A stretch of DNA of 64,000 nucleotides from Streptomyces ardesiacus (GCF_003112575.1 NZ_BEWC01000008.1:744001-808000), one strand, 5' to 3'. Counted from the stretch's first letter, positions 1 to 8,044 are shown. Translations and numbers: made by a program. Notes: generated by a model not told the origin, from the sequence alone.

Positions 1-664
1 CCTCGCCGAGCTGCTCGACAACGCCACCAGCTACTCCAGCCCGGACACCGTCGTCGAGATCAACATCCGGACGGTGCCCAAGGGCATCTGCGTGGTCGTG
101 GACGACGCCGGTGTCGGCATGAGCGACGAGGAGCGGGCCCGCGCCGACAAGCTGCTCGCCACCGAGCGCGCCTCGGGCGTGGCGGGGCTCGGCAACCCGC
201 CCCAGTTCGGCTTCGCCGTCATCGGCCTGCTGTGCGAACGATTCGGTTTCGAGGTGTCGGTGGACTCCTCCTCCCCCTACGGAGGTGTACGGGCGGTGGT
301 CCTGCTCCCGCACGAACTGCTCACCGCCATGCCGGAGAAGAAGGCCCCCGCCCCCGCATCCGCCCCGGCCGCCCGCGGTACGGCCCGCCCGGTTCCCGAA
401 GGCGGACCGGAGGCGGCACTCACCTCCTCCCCGACCGGCGACGGTCTGCCCCGGCGCCGCCGCAAGCGGCCGATGGCCATCGTGCCCGGCAGCGCGTCCA
501 CCCCGCGCGCGACGGGCCGCTCCGACTCCGAGCAGGCACAGGTCATGGGTGCCTTCCAGCGCGGAACGCAGTCCGGCCGGGTCACCGAGCCGGACAGCCC
601 GGACCACGCCGGCCGGACGAGCGAAACACCTGGTGCAAGCAGCGAAGGACATGAGGTCTCGTGA
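1..664 (+). CDS. cvnA: Conservon sensor histidine kinase-like protein (CvnA), 3' part
   Basis: The 5' end lies outside the window; about 220 codons remain, read in the frame starting at base 2. The fragment opens inside a GHKL ATPase domain: an N-box (LAELLDNATSYSSP) followed by a G1 box (DDAGVGMS), then about 100 residues of Pro/Ala/Arg-rich low-complexity tail. This is the usual end of CvnA proteins, membrane-bound kinase-like subunits of the actinobacterial conservon, which assemble at the membrane with CvnB, CvnC and the GTPase CvnD. The stop overlaps the GTG start of the next gene by 4 nt. Family assignment rests on the ATPase boxes plus the four-gene context. Confidence 0.9.
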   Translation, partial: LAELLDNATSYSSPDTVVEINIRTVPKGICVVVDDAGVGMSDEERARADKLLATERASGVAGLGNPPQFGFAVIGLLCERFGFEVSVDSSSPYGGVRAVVLLPHELLTAMPEKKAPAPASAPAARGTARPVPEGGPEAALTSSPTGDGLPRRRRKRPMAIVPGSASTPRATGRSDSEQAQVMGAFQRGTQSGRVTEPDSPDHAGRTSETPGASSEGHEVS

Positions 665-1062
665 ACGACGATCTGTCATGGATGCTCGACAGCGCGCTGG
701 AGATTCCGGGCGCCCTGCACGCGGTCCTGATATCCGCCGACGGCCTGCTGATGGCCCGGACGCAGGACTTCGACAAGGACGACGCCGACCGGGTCGCCGC
801 GGCGATGAGCGGTGTGCAGTCGCTCAGCCGCACCCTCGCCTTCTTCTGTGAGGACCCCAGCCAGTCCTGGCGGCAGACCCTGGTCGAGTTCGACGGCGGC
901 TGGGTCTTCCTGATCTCCGCCGGCGAGGGCGCCTACCTCGGTGTCTCCGCCTCCCCGGAGGTCGACATGGCCGACATCACCTTCCGGATGCAGCAGCTCG
1001 TCGCCCAGCTCGGCAAGCGGCTGACGACACCGCCGCGCGAGAACCTGGGCAGCCGCTCGTGA
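661..1062 (+). CDS. cvnB: Roadblock/LC7 domain protein (CvnB)
   Basis: Protein of 133 aa that is one complete Roadblock/LC7 domain; its start MNDDLSWMLDSALEIPG and the central IPGALHAVLISADGLL segment are typical of CvnB. Roadblock proteins of this type are thought to act as GTPase-activating or scaffolding partners of the conservon GTPase. The GTG start overlaps the upstream kinase stop by 4 nt and the stop overlaps the next GTG start by 4 nt, so the genes are translationally coupled. Nothing unusual in length or composition. Confidence 0.92.
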   Translation: MNDDLSWMLDSALEIPGALHAVLISADGLLMARTQDFDKDDADRVAAAMSGVQSLSRTLAFFCEDPSQSWRQTLVEFDGGWVFLISAGEGAYLGVSASPEVDMADITFRMQQLVAQLGKRLTTPPRENLGSRS

Positions 1063-1436
1063 CCGGCCACGACGGCTGGCAGCCCGAGGCGCCGGAATTA
1101 GTACGTCCGTACGTCATCACCAAGGGCCGCGGACTTCCCGACGAGGACGCCCTCTCCCTCATCACCCTGGTCACGGCCTCCGCCGACCAGCAGCAGCGGC
1201 CGGCCCGGCTGTCCCCCGAGGAGCAGAGCCTGCTCGACCTCTGCTCCGCCGGCTACCTCTCGGTCGCCGAGATCGCCGGACACACCCACTTCCCGCTGGG
1301 CGTCGTGCGGATCCTGCTGGCCTCCCTGATGGAGGGCGGTCACCTCATGACCCGCCCGCCGGTGGCCCGCGCCCGCCTCGCGGACCGAGAGATCCTGGAG
1401 GAGGTGCTCAATGGGCTCCGCGCCAAGTTTGGGTGA
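1059..1436 (+). CDS. cvnC: DUF742 protein (CvnC)
   Basis: Protein of 125 aa with the DUF742 hallmarks: an N-terminal VRPYVITKGRG segment, then a winged-helix-like region (EEQSLLDLCSAGYLSVAEIAGHTHFPLGVVRILLASL) ending in a basic/Leu-rich tail. It is the third invariant conservon gene. GTG start, overlapping cvnB by 4 nt; the 3' end overlaps cvnD by 26 nt. DUF742 proteins look like small DNA-binding domains, but a DNA target has not been established and none is visible here. Confidence 0.9.
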   Translation: MTGHDGWQPEAPELVRPYVITKGRGLPDEDALSLITLVTASADQQQRPARLSPEEQSLLDLCSAGYLSVAEIAGHTHFPLGVVRILLASLMEGGHLMTRPPVARARLADREILEEVLNGLRAKFG

Positions 1437-2022
1437 GCGGGACTACGTACGCGAGGGAGCGACCCAGACGGCGGTCAAGATCCTCGTCGTCGGGCACTTC
1501 GCGGTGGGCAAGACCACCCTCATCGGCTCGATCTCCGAGATCGAGCCGCTGTCCACCGAGGAGACGATGACGCAGGCCGCCGAGGAGGTCGACGACCTCA
1601 AGGGCGTGCGGGGCAAGACCACCACCACGGTCGCCATGGACTTCGGCCGCCTGACCATCAGCGACCGCGTCGTGCTCTACCTCTTCGGCACCCCCGGCCA
1701 GCAGCGCTTCGTGCAGATGTGGGAGGACATGGCCCGCGGTGCGCTCGGCGCCCTGGTGCTGGTCGACCCGGAGCGGCTGGCGGACTCCTTCCCCGTGATC
1801 GACCTCATCGAGCACTACGGGCTCGACTACGCCATCGCCGTCAACCACTTCGACGGCACGCCGTTGCGCGACGAGCGGGCGCTGCGCGAGGCACTCGACC
1901 TGCTCGACGACACCCCCGTCGTCACCTGCGACGCCCGCGACGAGAAGTCCTCGGCCGCCGCACTGACCACCCTCGTCCGCTACTTGCTGAACCGCACCCG
2001 CCAGGAGCTGGAGCACCCATGA
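1411..2022 (+). CDS. cvnD: Conservon Ras-like GTPase (CvnD)
   Basis: Small GTPase of 203 aa. P-loop GHFAVGKTT at residues 28-36; switch II region FGTPGQQRF, where the canonical DxxG Asp is replaced as is usual in CvnD; NHFD in place of NKxD for guanine recognition. It is the switch of the membrane conservon complex, loosely analogous to eukaryotic G-protein signalling. The ATG at 1411 is preceded by an excellent GGAGGAGGT ribosome site lying inside the end of cvnC, which fixes the start despite the 26-nt overlap. The 3' end overlaps the P450 ATG. Confidence 0.93.
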   Translation: MGSAPSLGERDYVREGATQTAVKILVVGHFAVGKTTLIGSISEIEPLSTEETMTQAAEEVDDLKGVRGKTTTTVAMDFGRLTISDRVVLYLFGTPGQQRFVQMWEDMARGALGALVLVDPERLADSFPVIDLIEHYGLDYAIAVNHFDGTPLRDERALREALDLLDDTPVVTCDARDEKSSAAALTTLVRYLLNRTRQELEHP

Positions 2023-3368
2023 ACGCCCACGACACCGCGCCGGTACCGCCGCCCGGCTGCCCGGCCCACGGCTCCGGCGCCCGTGTGCCGCTGCACGGAC
2101 CGGAGTTCGCCGCCCACCCGCAGGCGTACTACGAGTACCTGCGCCACTACGGCGCCGCGGCCCCCGTCGAACTGGCCCCGGGGGTCGAGGCGACCCTGGT
2201 CACGGACTACGCGGCGGCGCTCCAACTGCTGCAGGACTCCGGCACCTTCCGCAAGGACGCGCGCCGCTGGCGGGCCTTCAACGAGGGCAGGATCAGCCCG
2301 GACAGCCCGGTCGTGCCGCTGCTGGCCCACCGGCACAACTGCATGTTCGCCGACGGCGCCGACCACCTCAGGCTGCGTCAGGCGGTCACGGACAGCATGG
2401 CACGGGTGGACACCCGGCGGCTGAGCCGCAGCACCGAGCAGACCTCGGGCTACCTCATCTCCCAGTTCGCCGCCCGCGGTTCGGCCGACCTGCTCGGGGA
2501 CTACGCCAAGCAGCTTCCGCTGTTCGTCTTCAACGAACTCTTCGGCTGCCCCGCCGACATCGGTGACCGGGTGATGTTCGGCATCTCCGGCATGTTCGAC
2601 GGCGTCAACGCCGAGAAGGCCGCCGCGGTGCTCTTCGAGGCCGTGGGGGAGCTCGTCACGCTGAAGCGGCGCAAGCCCGGCGACGACGTCGCCTCCTGGC
2701 TGATGCAGCACGAGGCCCGACTCGACGACGAGGAGACGGTCCACCAGATCGCCCTGCTGCTCAGCGCGGGAGCCGAACCCCTGCGCAACCTCCTCGGCAA
2801 CACCCTGCACCGGCTCCTGACCCACGAGCGGTACGCCCGTGAGGGCGGCCTGATCGACGAGGCGCTCGACGACACGCTGTGGGAGAACGCGCCCATGGCC
2901 AACTTCGCCCCGCACTACCCGGCGGTCGACACGGAACTGGCCGGACAGCGGATGCAGGCGGGCGACCTCGTGCTCGTCAGCTTCGCCGCCGCCAACACCG
3001 GTCCCGCCCTCCAGGCGTCCCGCCAGGCGGGCAGCAACCGCGCGCACCTCGCCTGGAGCGCGGGCCCGCACGCGTGCCCGTCCAAGGAACCGGCCCGGCA
3101 CATCACGGTCACGGCCATCGAGCACCTGCTCAACGAACTGCCCGACGTCGAACTCGCCGTTCCCGAGGACAGCCTGACGTGGCGTCCGGGCCCCTTCAAC
3201 CGCGCTCTGGCCAACCTTCCGGCCCGGTTCACCCCGGTGCGTGCCGCACGGCGCGGCGAAGCGGGGCGGGCCACCGTGGCGCCCGGGCCGGAGAGGCCGA
3301 CGGGTCCGGCCCGCCCGGCCGAACACAAGGGGATGTGGAGCCAGTTCCTCAATTGGCTCACACGGTGA
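2019..3368 (+). CDS. Conservon-linked cytochrome P450 (CvnE, CYP157-like)
   Basis: P450 of 449 aa overlapping the GTPase stop (ATGA). The heme-ligand loop WSAGPHACPSKEPAR is present with the thiolate at Cys353. The I-helix reads AGAEP, lacking the usual acid/Thr pair, and the K-helix shows DDTLW where ExxR is expected, so the otherwise near-universal ExxR is missing. CYP157 enzymes of S. coelicolor, also attached to conservons, are known for this loss. A 40-residue tail ends in the amphipathic stretch MWSQFLNWLTR. Substrate unknown. The downstream prenyltransferase is on the same strand about 100 nt away, so a metabolic role beside it cannot be excluded. Confidence 0.88.
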   Translation: MNAHDTAPVPPPGCPAHGSGARVPLHGPEFAAHPQAYYEYLRHYGAAAPVELAPGVEATLVTDYAAALQLLQDSGTFRKDARRWRAFNEGRISPDSPVVPLLAHRHNCMFADGADHLRLRQAVTDSMARVDTRRLSRSTEQTSGYLISQFAARGSADLLGDYAKQLPLFVFNELFGCPADIGDRVMFGISGMFDGVNAEKAAAVLFEAVGELVTLKRRKPGDDVASWLMQHEARLDDEETVHQIALLLSAGAEPLRNLLGNTLHRLLTHERYAREGGLIDEALDDTLWENAPMANFAPHYPAVDTELAGQRMQAGDLVLVSFAAANTGPALQASRQAGSNRAHLAWSAGPHACPSKEPARHITVTAIEHLLNELPDVELAVPEDSLTWRPGPFNRALANLPARFTPVRAARRGEAGRATVAPGPERPTGPARPAEHKGMWSQFLNWLTR

Positions 3369-3471
3369 CGTGCGCAACACCCTCGCCATCCGCCCCTTCC
3401 GCATGAAGATCGAACGGCACGGGTAGTGAGCAACGCGGTATTCAAGTTGCTTATGAGCCAAAGGAGGTGTC

Positions 3472-3579
3472 GTGGACCACATATCCGCGAACGCCGCTTT
3501 CCCTCCGCCGAATCCCCTGATACCCGCCCCCCGAGGCGGGTATCGCCTTGGGCGGCCCCGGCCGGGGGCGGACCGTTGA
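3472..3579 (+). CDS. Putative 35-aa leader peptide coupled to the prenyltransferase
   Basis: GTG at 3472 is preceded by the strongest Shine-Dalgarno in this region (AAAGGAGGT, 3460-3468, 3-nt spacer to GTG). The ORF encodes 35 residues including a FPPPNPLIPAPRGG stretch and no Trp. Its TGA (3577-3579) overlaps the TTG (3576-3578) of the prenyltransferase frame as TTGA, a typical coupling junction. A perfect 10-bp hairpin (3519-3544) lies inside it. I do not recognise a homologue. It could be a translated regulatory leader, or the SD could belong to another start, so confidence is moderate. Confidence 0.45.
   Translation: MDHISANAAFPPPNPLIPAPRGGYRLGRPRPGADR
3519..3544 (+). promoter_or_regulatory. 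10-bp hairpin inside the leader ORF
   Basis: GATACCCGCC (3519-3528), 6-nt loop CCCCGA, GGCGGGTATC (3535-3544): perfect arms, no T-run after it. It sits between the strong ribosome site and the TTG of the prenyltransferase, so translation through the leader ORF would melt it. It may be a cis-regulator, or a terminator for the conservon-P450 operon. Confidence 0.6.
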
Positions 3580-4703
3580 GGGCCGCGCCGACGGGCACGG
3601 ACCCGCAGGGCGCACCCACGCTCGGCTCCTTCACCGGCGGCCAGTTGCGAAGACTCGGCTCGGTCGCCGGCCTCTCCCGCGCCGACGTCGAGACCTACGC
3701 GCAGGTCCTGACCGACGCACTGGGACCGGTGGCCCAGCGGCCGCTGAGCCTGGCGCCGCCCACCCGCTCCTTCCTGTCCGACGACCACACCCCCGTGGAG
3801 TTCTCCCTCTCCTTCCGGCCCGGGGCGGCCCCGGCCATGCGGGTCCTCGTGGAACCGGGCTGCGGCGCAACCAGCCTGGCCGACAACGGCCGTGCCGGAC
3901 TGGAGGCGGTCCGCCGGATGGCGCGGCGCTGGCACTTCACCACCGACGCCCTCGACGAACTCCTGGACCTGTTCCTGCCCCCCACTCCGCAGGGCCCCCT
4001 CGCCCTGTGGTGCGCCCTGGAACTCAGGCCCGGCGGCGTACCCGGGGTCAAGGTCTACCTGAACCCGGCGGCGGGCGGGGAGGAACGTTCCGCCGCGACG
4101 CTGCGCGAGGCACTGCGCCGGCTCGGGCACCACCGGGCCTTCGACACCCTTCCCCAGGGCAGCGGATACCCCTTCCTCGCCCTGGACCTCGGGGACTGGG
4201 CGGAACCCCGGGCGAAGGTCTACCTGCGCCACGACAACCTCACGGCCGGCCAGGCCGGACGGCTGTCCCGGACGGACTCGGGCCCGACGCCGACGGCGGT
4301 CGAGGGCTTCTTCCGCACGGCCGGAGGTCTCGGCCCCGACGCGGGTGGGCTCGACGGGCGGCCTGTTCAGTCCTGCCACTCCTTCACCGACCTCGGCGCG
4401 GCGCGGCCGAGTGGATTCACCCTGTACATCCCGGTGCGCGACTACGTCCGGCATGACGGGGAGGCCCTGGCACGGGCGTCCACGATGCTGCACCACCACG
4501 GCATGGACGCCTCCGTGCTCAACCGCGCCCTGGCCGCACTCACCGAGCGGCGGCCCGAGGACGGGGTCGGCCTGATCGCCTACCTGGCCCTCGCCCACCA
4601 AGGGGACCGCCCGCCGCGGGTGACGGCGTACCTCTCCTCGGAGGCCTACACGGTCCGGCCGCCGGTCGTGGAGACCGTCCGCCAACCGCTGTCGGTCCGC
4701 TGA
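3576..4703 (+). CDS. Tryptophan/indole dimethylallyltransferase (DMATS/ABBA type)
   Basis: About 375 aa from TTG 3576. The pattern of repeated beta-strand segments carrying VLVEPGCG, VKVYLNP, AKVYLRHDN, FTLYIPVRDY and VTAYLSSEAY matches bacterial DMATS-family aromatic prenyltransferases, which add dimethylallyl to indoles without the DDxxD motif of trans-prenyltransferases. S. coelicolor SCO7467, which prenylates C5 of L-Trp, is the expected orthologue from context. The neighbouring FMO on the opposite strand corresponds to SCO7468, its pathway partner. Start choice: the open frame extends to GTG 3426, but those codons show no family similarity and no ribosome site, whereas TTG 3576 is coupled to the leader ORF; the start remains the least certain part. 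Confidence 0.85.
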   Translation: MRAAPTGTDPQGAPTLGSFTGGQLRRLGSVAGLSRADVETYAQVLTDALGPVAQRPLSLAPPTRSFLSDDHTPVEFSLSFRPGAAPAMRVLVEPGCGATSLADNGRAGLEAVRRMARRWHFTTDALDELLDLFLPPTPQGPLALWCALELRPGGVPGVKVYLNPAAGGEERSAATLREALRRLGHHRAFDTLPQGSGYPFLALDLGDWAEPRAKVYLRHDNLTAGQAGRLSRTDSGPTPTAVEGFFRTAGGLGPDAGGLDGRPVQSCHSFTDLGAARPSGFTLYIPVRDYVRHDGEALARASTMLHHHGMDASVLNRALAALTERRPEDGVGLIAYLALAHQGDRPPRVTAYLSSEAYTVRPPVVETVRQPLSVR

Positions 4704-4727
4704 ACGGAACGTCCGCGCGCGAGACAG

Positions 4728-4754
4728 GGCTCCCGGCGCGATCCGCCGGGAGCC
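4728..4754. terminator. Bidirectional terminator between prenyltransferase and FMO
   Basis: Perfect 11-bp inverted repeat: GGCTCCCGGCG (4728-4738) and CGCCGGGAGCC (4744-4754) with a 5-nt loop, between two convergent stops. Confidence 0.8.
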
Positions 4755-4804
4755 GTGGGCACGGACGCGGCCGGGCGTGGTCGCCGACCGCGTCCTCCGG
4801 GACG

Positions 4805-6103
4805 TCACACCGGCAGTGGCTCCCGGAACTCCGCCAGGTAGGGACCCACGTCGACCTGGATCGAGGCGCCGCGAGTCCGGCCGTAGCGCTCGGCGATGCC
4901 GGTCAGGTACGTGCCGATCTCCTCGCGCATCTCCTCGGCCCCGGGCAGCGCGGCGGCGCCGTCGACGAGGCGCGCCACCCACTGGGCCTGGGCCTCCACC
5001 AGCCGGGTGAGGGCGCCCGCGGGCCGCACCAGTCCCACGAAGTACAGACCGGGCCGGTCGGCCGGGACGATCCGCCGGTAGAGCTCGACCGAGCCGTCGG
5101 CCGCGACCGGGCAGCCCGGCGGCAGGAAGGGGAAGGTCATGTGGAAACCGGTGCAGTAGACGACCGTGTCGGCGGTCTCGGAGCTGCCGTCCGTGAACAC
5201 GACCCGGTCGCCCTCGAACGAGGCGATCGCGGGCTTCGGAGTCACCGCACCGTGCCGGATCCGGCTGAGGATCTCGTCCGAGACGGTCGTCGCGGAGGAG
5301 AGGATCGGGTGGTCGGGCTCGGGCAGGCCGTAGTCCGAGAGCCTGCCCCGGGCCACCAGCAGGGCCTGTTCCACCCACTTGCGCCGCTCGGCGAAGGGCA
5401 TCTCGTTCCACCACGGGGCTTCGGCGACCTCGTCGAGGGACATACCGAAGACCTGCTTGGGCACGATGTGCAGCCCCCGGCGCACCGACAACAGGGTCCG
5501 CTCCGCGTGCCGGGAGAGGTCCGCGGCGATGTCCACCGCGGAGGCGCCGAGGCCCACCACGACGACGCGCCGACCGGCGAAGTCGCTGCCGTCGCGGTAG
5601 TCGAGGGAGTGAAGAATCGTTCCGGCGAAGGAGTCGGCGCCGTCCGGAAGGGGATCGGGCAGGGCCGGCTCGTTGTGGTGGCCAGAGGCGACGACCACCT
5701 GCTCGAACCGGCGCGAGGTCTGCGCGCCCTCCGCGTCCCGGCTGACGACGGTCCACCCGCCGTCCGCGTCCTGACGGACGGAGACCACCTCGGTCCGCAG
5801 CTCCACGTGGTCGAGCAGGCCCGCCCACTCGGCGAAGGACCGCAGGTAGGCGGCGACCTGGGTGTGCCGGGGATAGAGCGGGTAGTCGGACGGCATCGGG
5901 AAGTCCGCGTAACCCGTGAGCTGCTTGGCGGTGTTCAGGTGCAGGGTCTGATAGCCCGGTCCCCGCTCACCGGCGCCCGGTTGTCGCCAGATACCGCCGA
6001 CGTCACGTGCCTTCTCCAGGCAGACGAAGGAGATGCCGCGGCTCTTCAGGGCATGGCCCATCGCCAGCCCCGACAGTCCTGCACCGATCACACACACACG
6101 CAC
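4805..6103 (-). CDS. Flavin-containing monooxygenase, prenyl-Trp to aldoxime
   Basis: Protein of 432 aa. FAD Rossmann motif GAGLSG (residues 7-12), FMO fingerprint FxGxxxHxxxY at 159-169 (F159, G161, H165, Y169), NADPH motif GLGASA (184-189), and a C-terminal TVVYCTGF. In S. coelicolor the equivalent enzyme (SCO7468) converts 5-dimethylallyl-Trp to 5-dimethylallylindole-3-acetaldoxime, later dehydrated to the nitrile. The GTG start at 6103 has GAGGGG 7 nt upstream; the first codons form a GT-repeat. It is convergent with the prenyltransferase and lies 111 nt downstream of paaK on the same strand, so read-through from the paa promoter is possible. Exact substrate is inferred from context. Confidence 0.87.
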   Translation of the reverse strand: MRVCVIGAGLSGLAMGHALKSRGISFVCLEKARDVGGIWRQPGAGERGPGYQTLHLNTAKQLTGYADFPMPSDYPLYPRHTQVAAYLRSFAEWAGLLDHVELRTEVVSVRQDADGGWTVVSRDAEGAQTSRRFEQVVVASGHHNEPALPDPLPDGADSFAGTILHSLDYRDGSDFAGRRVVVVGLGASAVDIAADLSRHAERTLLSVRRGLHIVPKQVFGMSLDEVAEAPWWNEMPFAERRKWVEQALLVARGRLSDYGLPEPDHPILSSATTVSDEILSRIRHGAVTPKPAIASFEGDRVVFTDGSSETADTVVYCTGFHMTFPFLPPGCPVAADGSVELYRRIVPADRPGLYFVGLVRPAGALTRLVEAQAQWVARLVDGAAALPGAEEMREEIGTYLTGIAERYGRTRGASIQVDVGPYLAEFREPLPV

Positions 6104-6214
6104 GGGATGTCCCCTCAGGATCTGCTCAACCTCCCCCGATCATGCCTTTCCTGCCCATCCGTTCCTTCTCGCACACCGGTACGGCGCACGAACACACGTG
6201 TCCGTGCTCACGTT

Positions 6215-7561
6215 TCACGCGCCCCGCAGGTCCCACACCCGGCGGATCTTGCCCAGCGAGCGCTCCAGCGTCTCCGGCTCGACGACCTCGACCTCGACGG
6301 TGACGCCCACCCCGTCCTTGACGCCCTGCGCGATCGCCCTCGCGGCGGCATCGCGCTGCTCGGGACCGGCGTCGGGGCGGGCCTCGACCCGCACCGTCAT
6401 GTGGTCCATGCGGCCGCGCTCGGTGAGCCGGATCTGGAAGTGCGGGGCGACGCCCGGGGTGCGCAGCACGACCTCCTCGACCTGGGTGGGAAAGACGTTC
6501 ACCCCCCTCAGGATGATCATGTCGTCGCAGCGGCCGGTGACCTTCTGCATCCGGCGGAAGGCGGGGCGCGCGGTGCCGGGCAGCAGCCGGGACAGGTCCC
6601 GTGTGCGGTACCGGATCACCGGGAGCGCCTCCTTGGTGAGGGAGGTGAAGACGACCTCGCCCTCCTCGCCCTCGGGCAGCACGGCGTCCGTGAGCGGGTC
6701 CACCACCTCGGGATAGAAGTGGTCCTCCCAGATGTGCAGTCCGTCCTTGGTCTCGACGCACTCCTGGGCCACGCCCGGGCCGATCACCTCGGACAGGCCG
6801 TAGATGTCGACGGCGTGGATGTCCATGCGCTCCTCGATCTCGCGCCGCATCTCCTCGGTCCACGGCTCGGCGCCGAAGATGCCGACCTTGAGGGAACTGG
6901 TGCGCGGGTCGACGCCCTGGCGCTCGAACTCGTCGAGCAGGGTGAGCATGTAGGACGGGGTGACCATGATGATCTCGGGGCGGAAGTCCTGGATGATCTG
7001 CACCTGACGCGCCGTCATGCCCCCGGAGGCGGGGATCACCGTGCAGCCGGCGCGTTCGGCGCCGTAGTGGGCTCCCAGGCCGCCGGTGAACAGGCCGTAG
7101 CCGTAGGAGATGTGCACCTTGTGACCCGGGCGCCCGCCCGCGGCGCGCAGGGAACGGGCTATGACGTCCGCCCACATGGACAGGTCGTTGTCCGTGTACC
7201 CGACGACCGTGGCACGTCCGGTGGTGCCGCTGGAGGCGTGCACCCGCCGCACCTTGGACATCGGGACGGCGAACATGCCGAAGGGGTAGGTGTCCCGCAG
7301 GTCTGCCTTGGTGGTGAAGGGGAAGCGGGACAGGTCCGCCAGGCTGCGGCAGTCGTCGGGGGTCACCCCGGCGGCGTCGAACTTCTTGCGGTACAGCTCG
7401 ACGTGGTCGTAGGCGTGCCGCAGGGTCGCGCGCAGACGGTCGAGCTGGAGCTCCCGGAGCTGCTCGCGGGAGAGCCGCTCGGCGTCGTCGAGCAGGTCGT
7501 GGGGGAGGGGCTCGCCCGGTCGGGATGCCGGGGCCGTCCCGGTCGTCGGCTCGCTGCTCAT
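6215..7561 (-). CDS. paaK: Phenylacetate-CoA ligase
   Basis: Protein of 448 aa, AMP-forming ligase of the ANL superfamily. Adenylate loop SSGTTGR at 110-116, IYGLSE motif mid-protein, and the C-terminal MIILRGVNVFPTQVEEV segment diagnostic of PaaK. It activates phenylacetate to phenylacetyl-CoA, the first step of the aerobic hybrid pathway. ATG 7561 overlaps the paaI stop as ATGA, which sets the start; the frame stays open upstream but that part lies over paaI. The remaining paaABCDE genes are divergent. Confidence 0.95.
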   Translation of the reverse strand: MSSEPTTGTAPASRPGEPLPHDLLDDAERLSREQLRELQLDRLRATLRHAYDHVELYRKKFDAAGVTPDDCRSLADLSRFPFTTKADLRDTYPFGMFAVPMSKVRRVHASSGTTGRATVVGYTDNDLSMWADVIARSLRAAGGRPGHKVHISYGYGLFTGGLGAHYGAERAGCTVIPASGGMTARQVQIIQDFRPEIIMVTPSYMLTLLDEFERQGVDPRTSSLKVGIFGAEPWTEEMRREIEERMDIHAVDIYGLSEVIGPGVAQECVETKDGLHIWEDHFYPEVVDPLTDAVLPEGEEGEVVFTSLTKEALPVIRYRTRDLSRLLPGTARPAFRRMQKVTGRCDDMIILRGVNVFPTQVEEVVLRTPGVAPHFQIRLTERGRMDHMTVRVEARPDAGPEQRDAAARAIAQGVKDGVGVTVEVEVVEPETLERSLGKIRRVWDLRGA

Positions 7562-8019
7562 CGCGACTCCTTCGTCGTCGTGCCCGGCGCCTCGCGCGCC
7601 GTGTCCTCCCGCACGCTGCGGCTGCGTCCGCGGAACTCCGCGATCAGCTCCCCGCCGCGGCGCACGCTCACGTCGTAGATCCCGCTGCGTCCGTAGCGGG
7701 CGCGCTCCTCGGCGCGGGCCACGAGCACGTCGCCCTCGCGCGCCGGGGCGACGAAGACGATGTCGGCGCCGGCCGCGACCGTCACGGGTCCGTGGCTGTT
7801 GCAGGCGCAGGCGAACGCGGTGTCGGCGAGCAGGAACAGATAGCCGCCGTGGGCGATCCGGTGTCCGTTCACCATCGCCGGGGTCACGGTCATGCGGAGC
7901 ACCGCGGTTCCCTCCCCGTGCTCCACCAGCTCGATCCCGAGCCCCCGGGAGGCCTCGTCCGCGAAGAACATCGCCTCCGTCGGCGTCCGCTGCGTGGCCT
8001 GCGACACCGTACCCACCAC
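7558..8019 (-). CDS. paaI: Phenylacetyl-CoA pathway hotdog thioesterase
   Basis: Protein of 153 aa with one hotdog fold: NGHRIAHGGYLFLLAD (residues 51-66) contains the HGG and Asp typical of PaaI. PaaI hydrolyses dead-end ring-hydroxylated CoA thioesters and protects the CoA pool during phenylacetate breakdown. It is first in the paaIK unit and is co-translated with paaK through a 4-nt overlap. ATG 8019 faces a 164-nt divergent region with TetR-type inverted repeats. Confidence 0.93.
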   Translation of the reverse strand: MVGTVSQATQRTPTEAMFFADEASRGLGIELVEHGEGTAVLRMTVTPAMVNGHRIAHGGYLFLLADTAFACACNSHGPVTVAAGADIVFVAPAREGDVLVARAEERARYGRSGIYDVSVRRGGELIAEFRGRSRSVREDTAREAPGTTTKESR

Positions 8020-8030
8020 CTTGTCTCCCG

Positions 8031-8044
8031 ACCGACCATTCGGT
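8031..8044. promoter_or_regulatory. PaaR-like operator 1
   Basis: ACCGACCATTCGGT fits ACCG-N6-CGGT, the core I recall for TetR-family PaaR sites in actinobacteria. It lies 12 nt upstream of paaI. Its first 12 bases recur as the reverse complement at 8156-8167. No TetR gene is adjacent. Confidence 0.6.

Noticed and set aside
1980..5828. 1282-codon minus-strand open frame over the P450, prenyltransferase and FMO
   Set aside because: It is antisense to three recognisable genes, composition is shadow-like (Arg/Gly/Pro rich) and no domain is seen. Long antisense frames are normal at this GC content.
6088..6103. CA/GT dinucleotide run at the FMO 5' end as a phase-variable tract
   Set aside because: Only about seven units and part of conserved codons for the FAD-binding strand (MRVCVIGAG).
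5141..7678. 845-codon plus-strand frame across FMO and paaK
   Set aside because: Shadow of two clear minus-strand enzymes.
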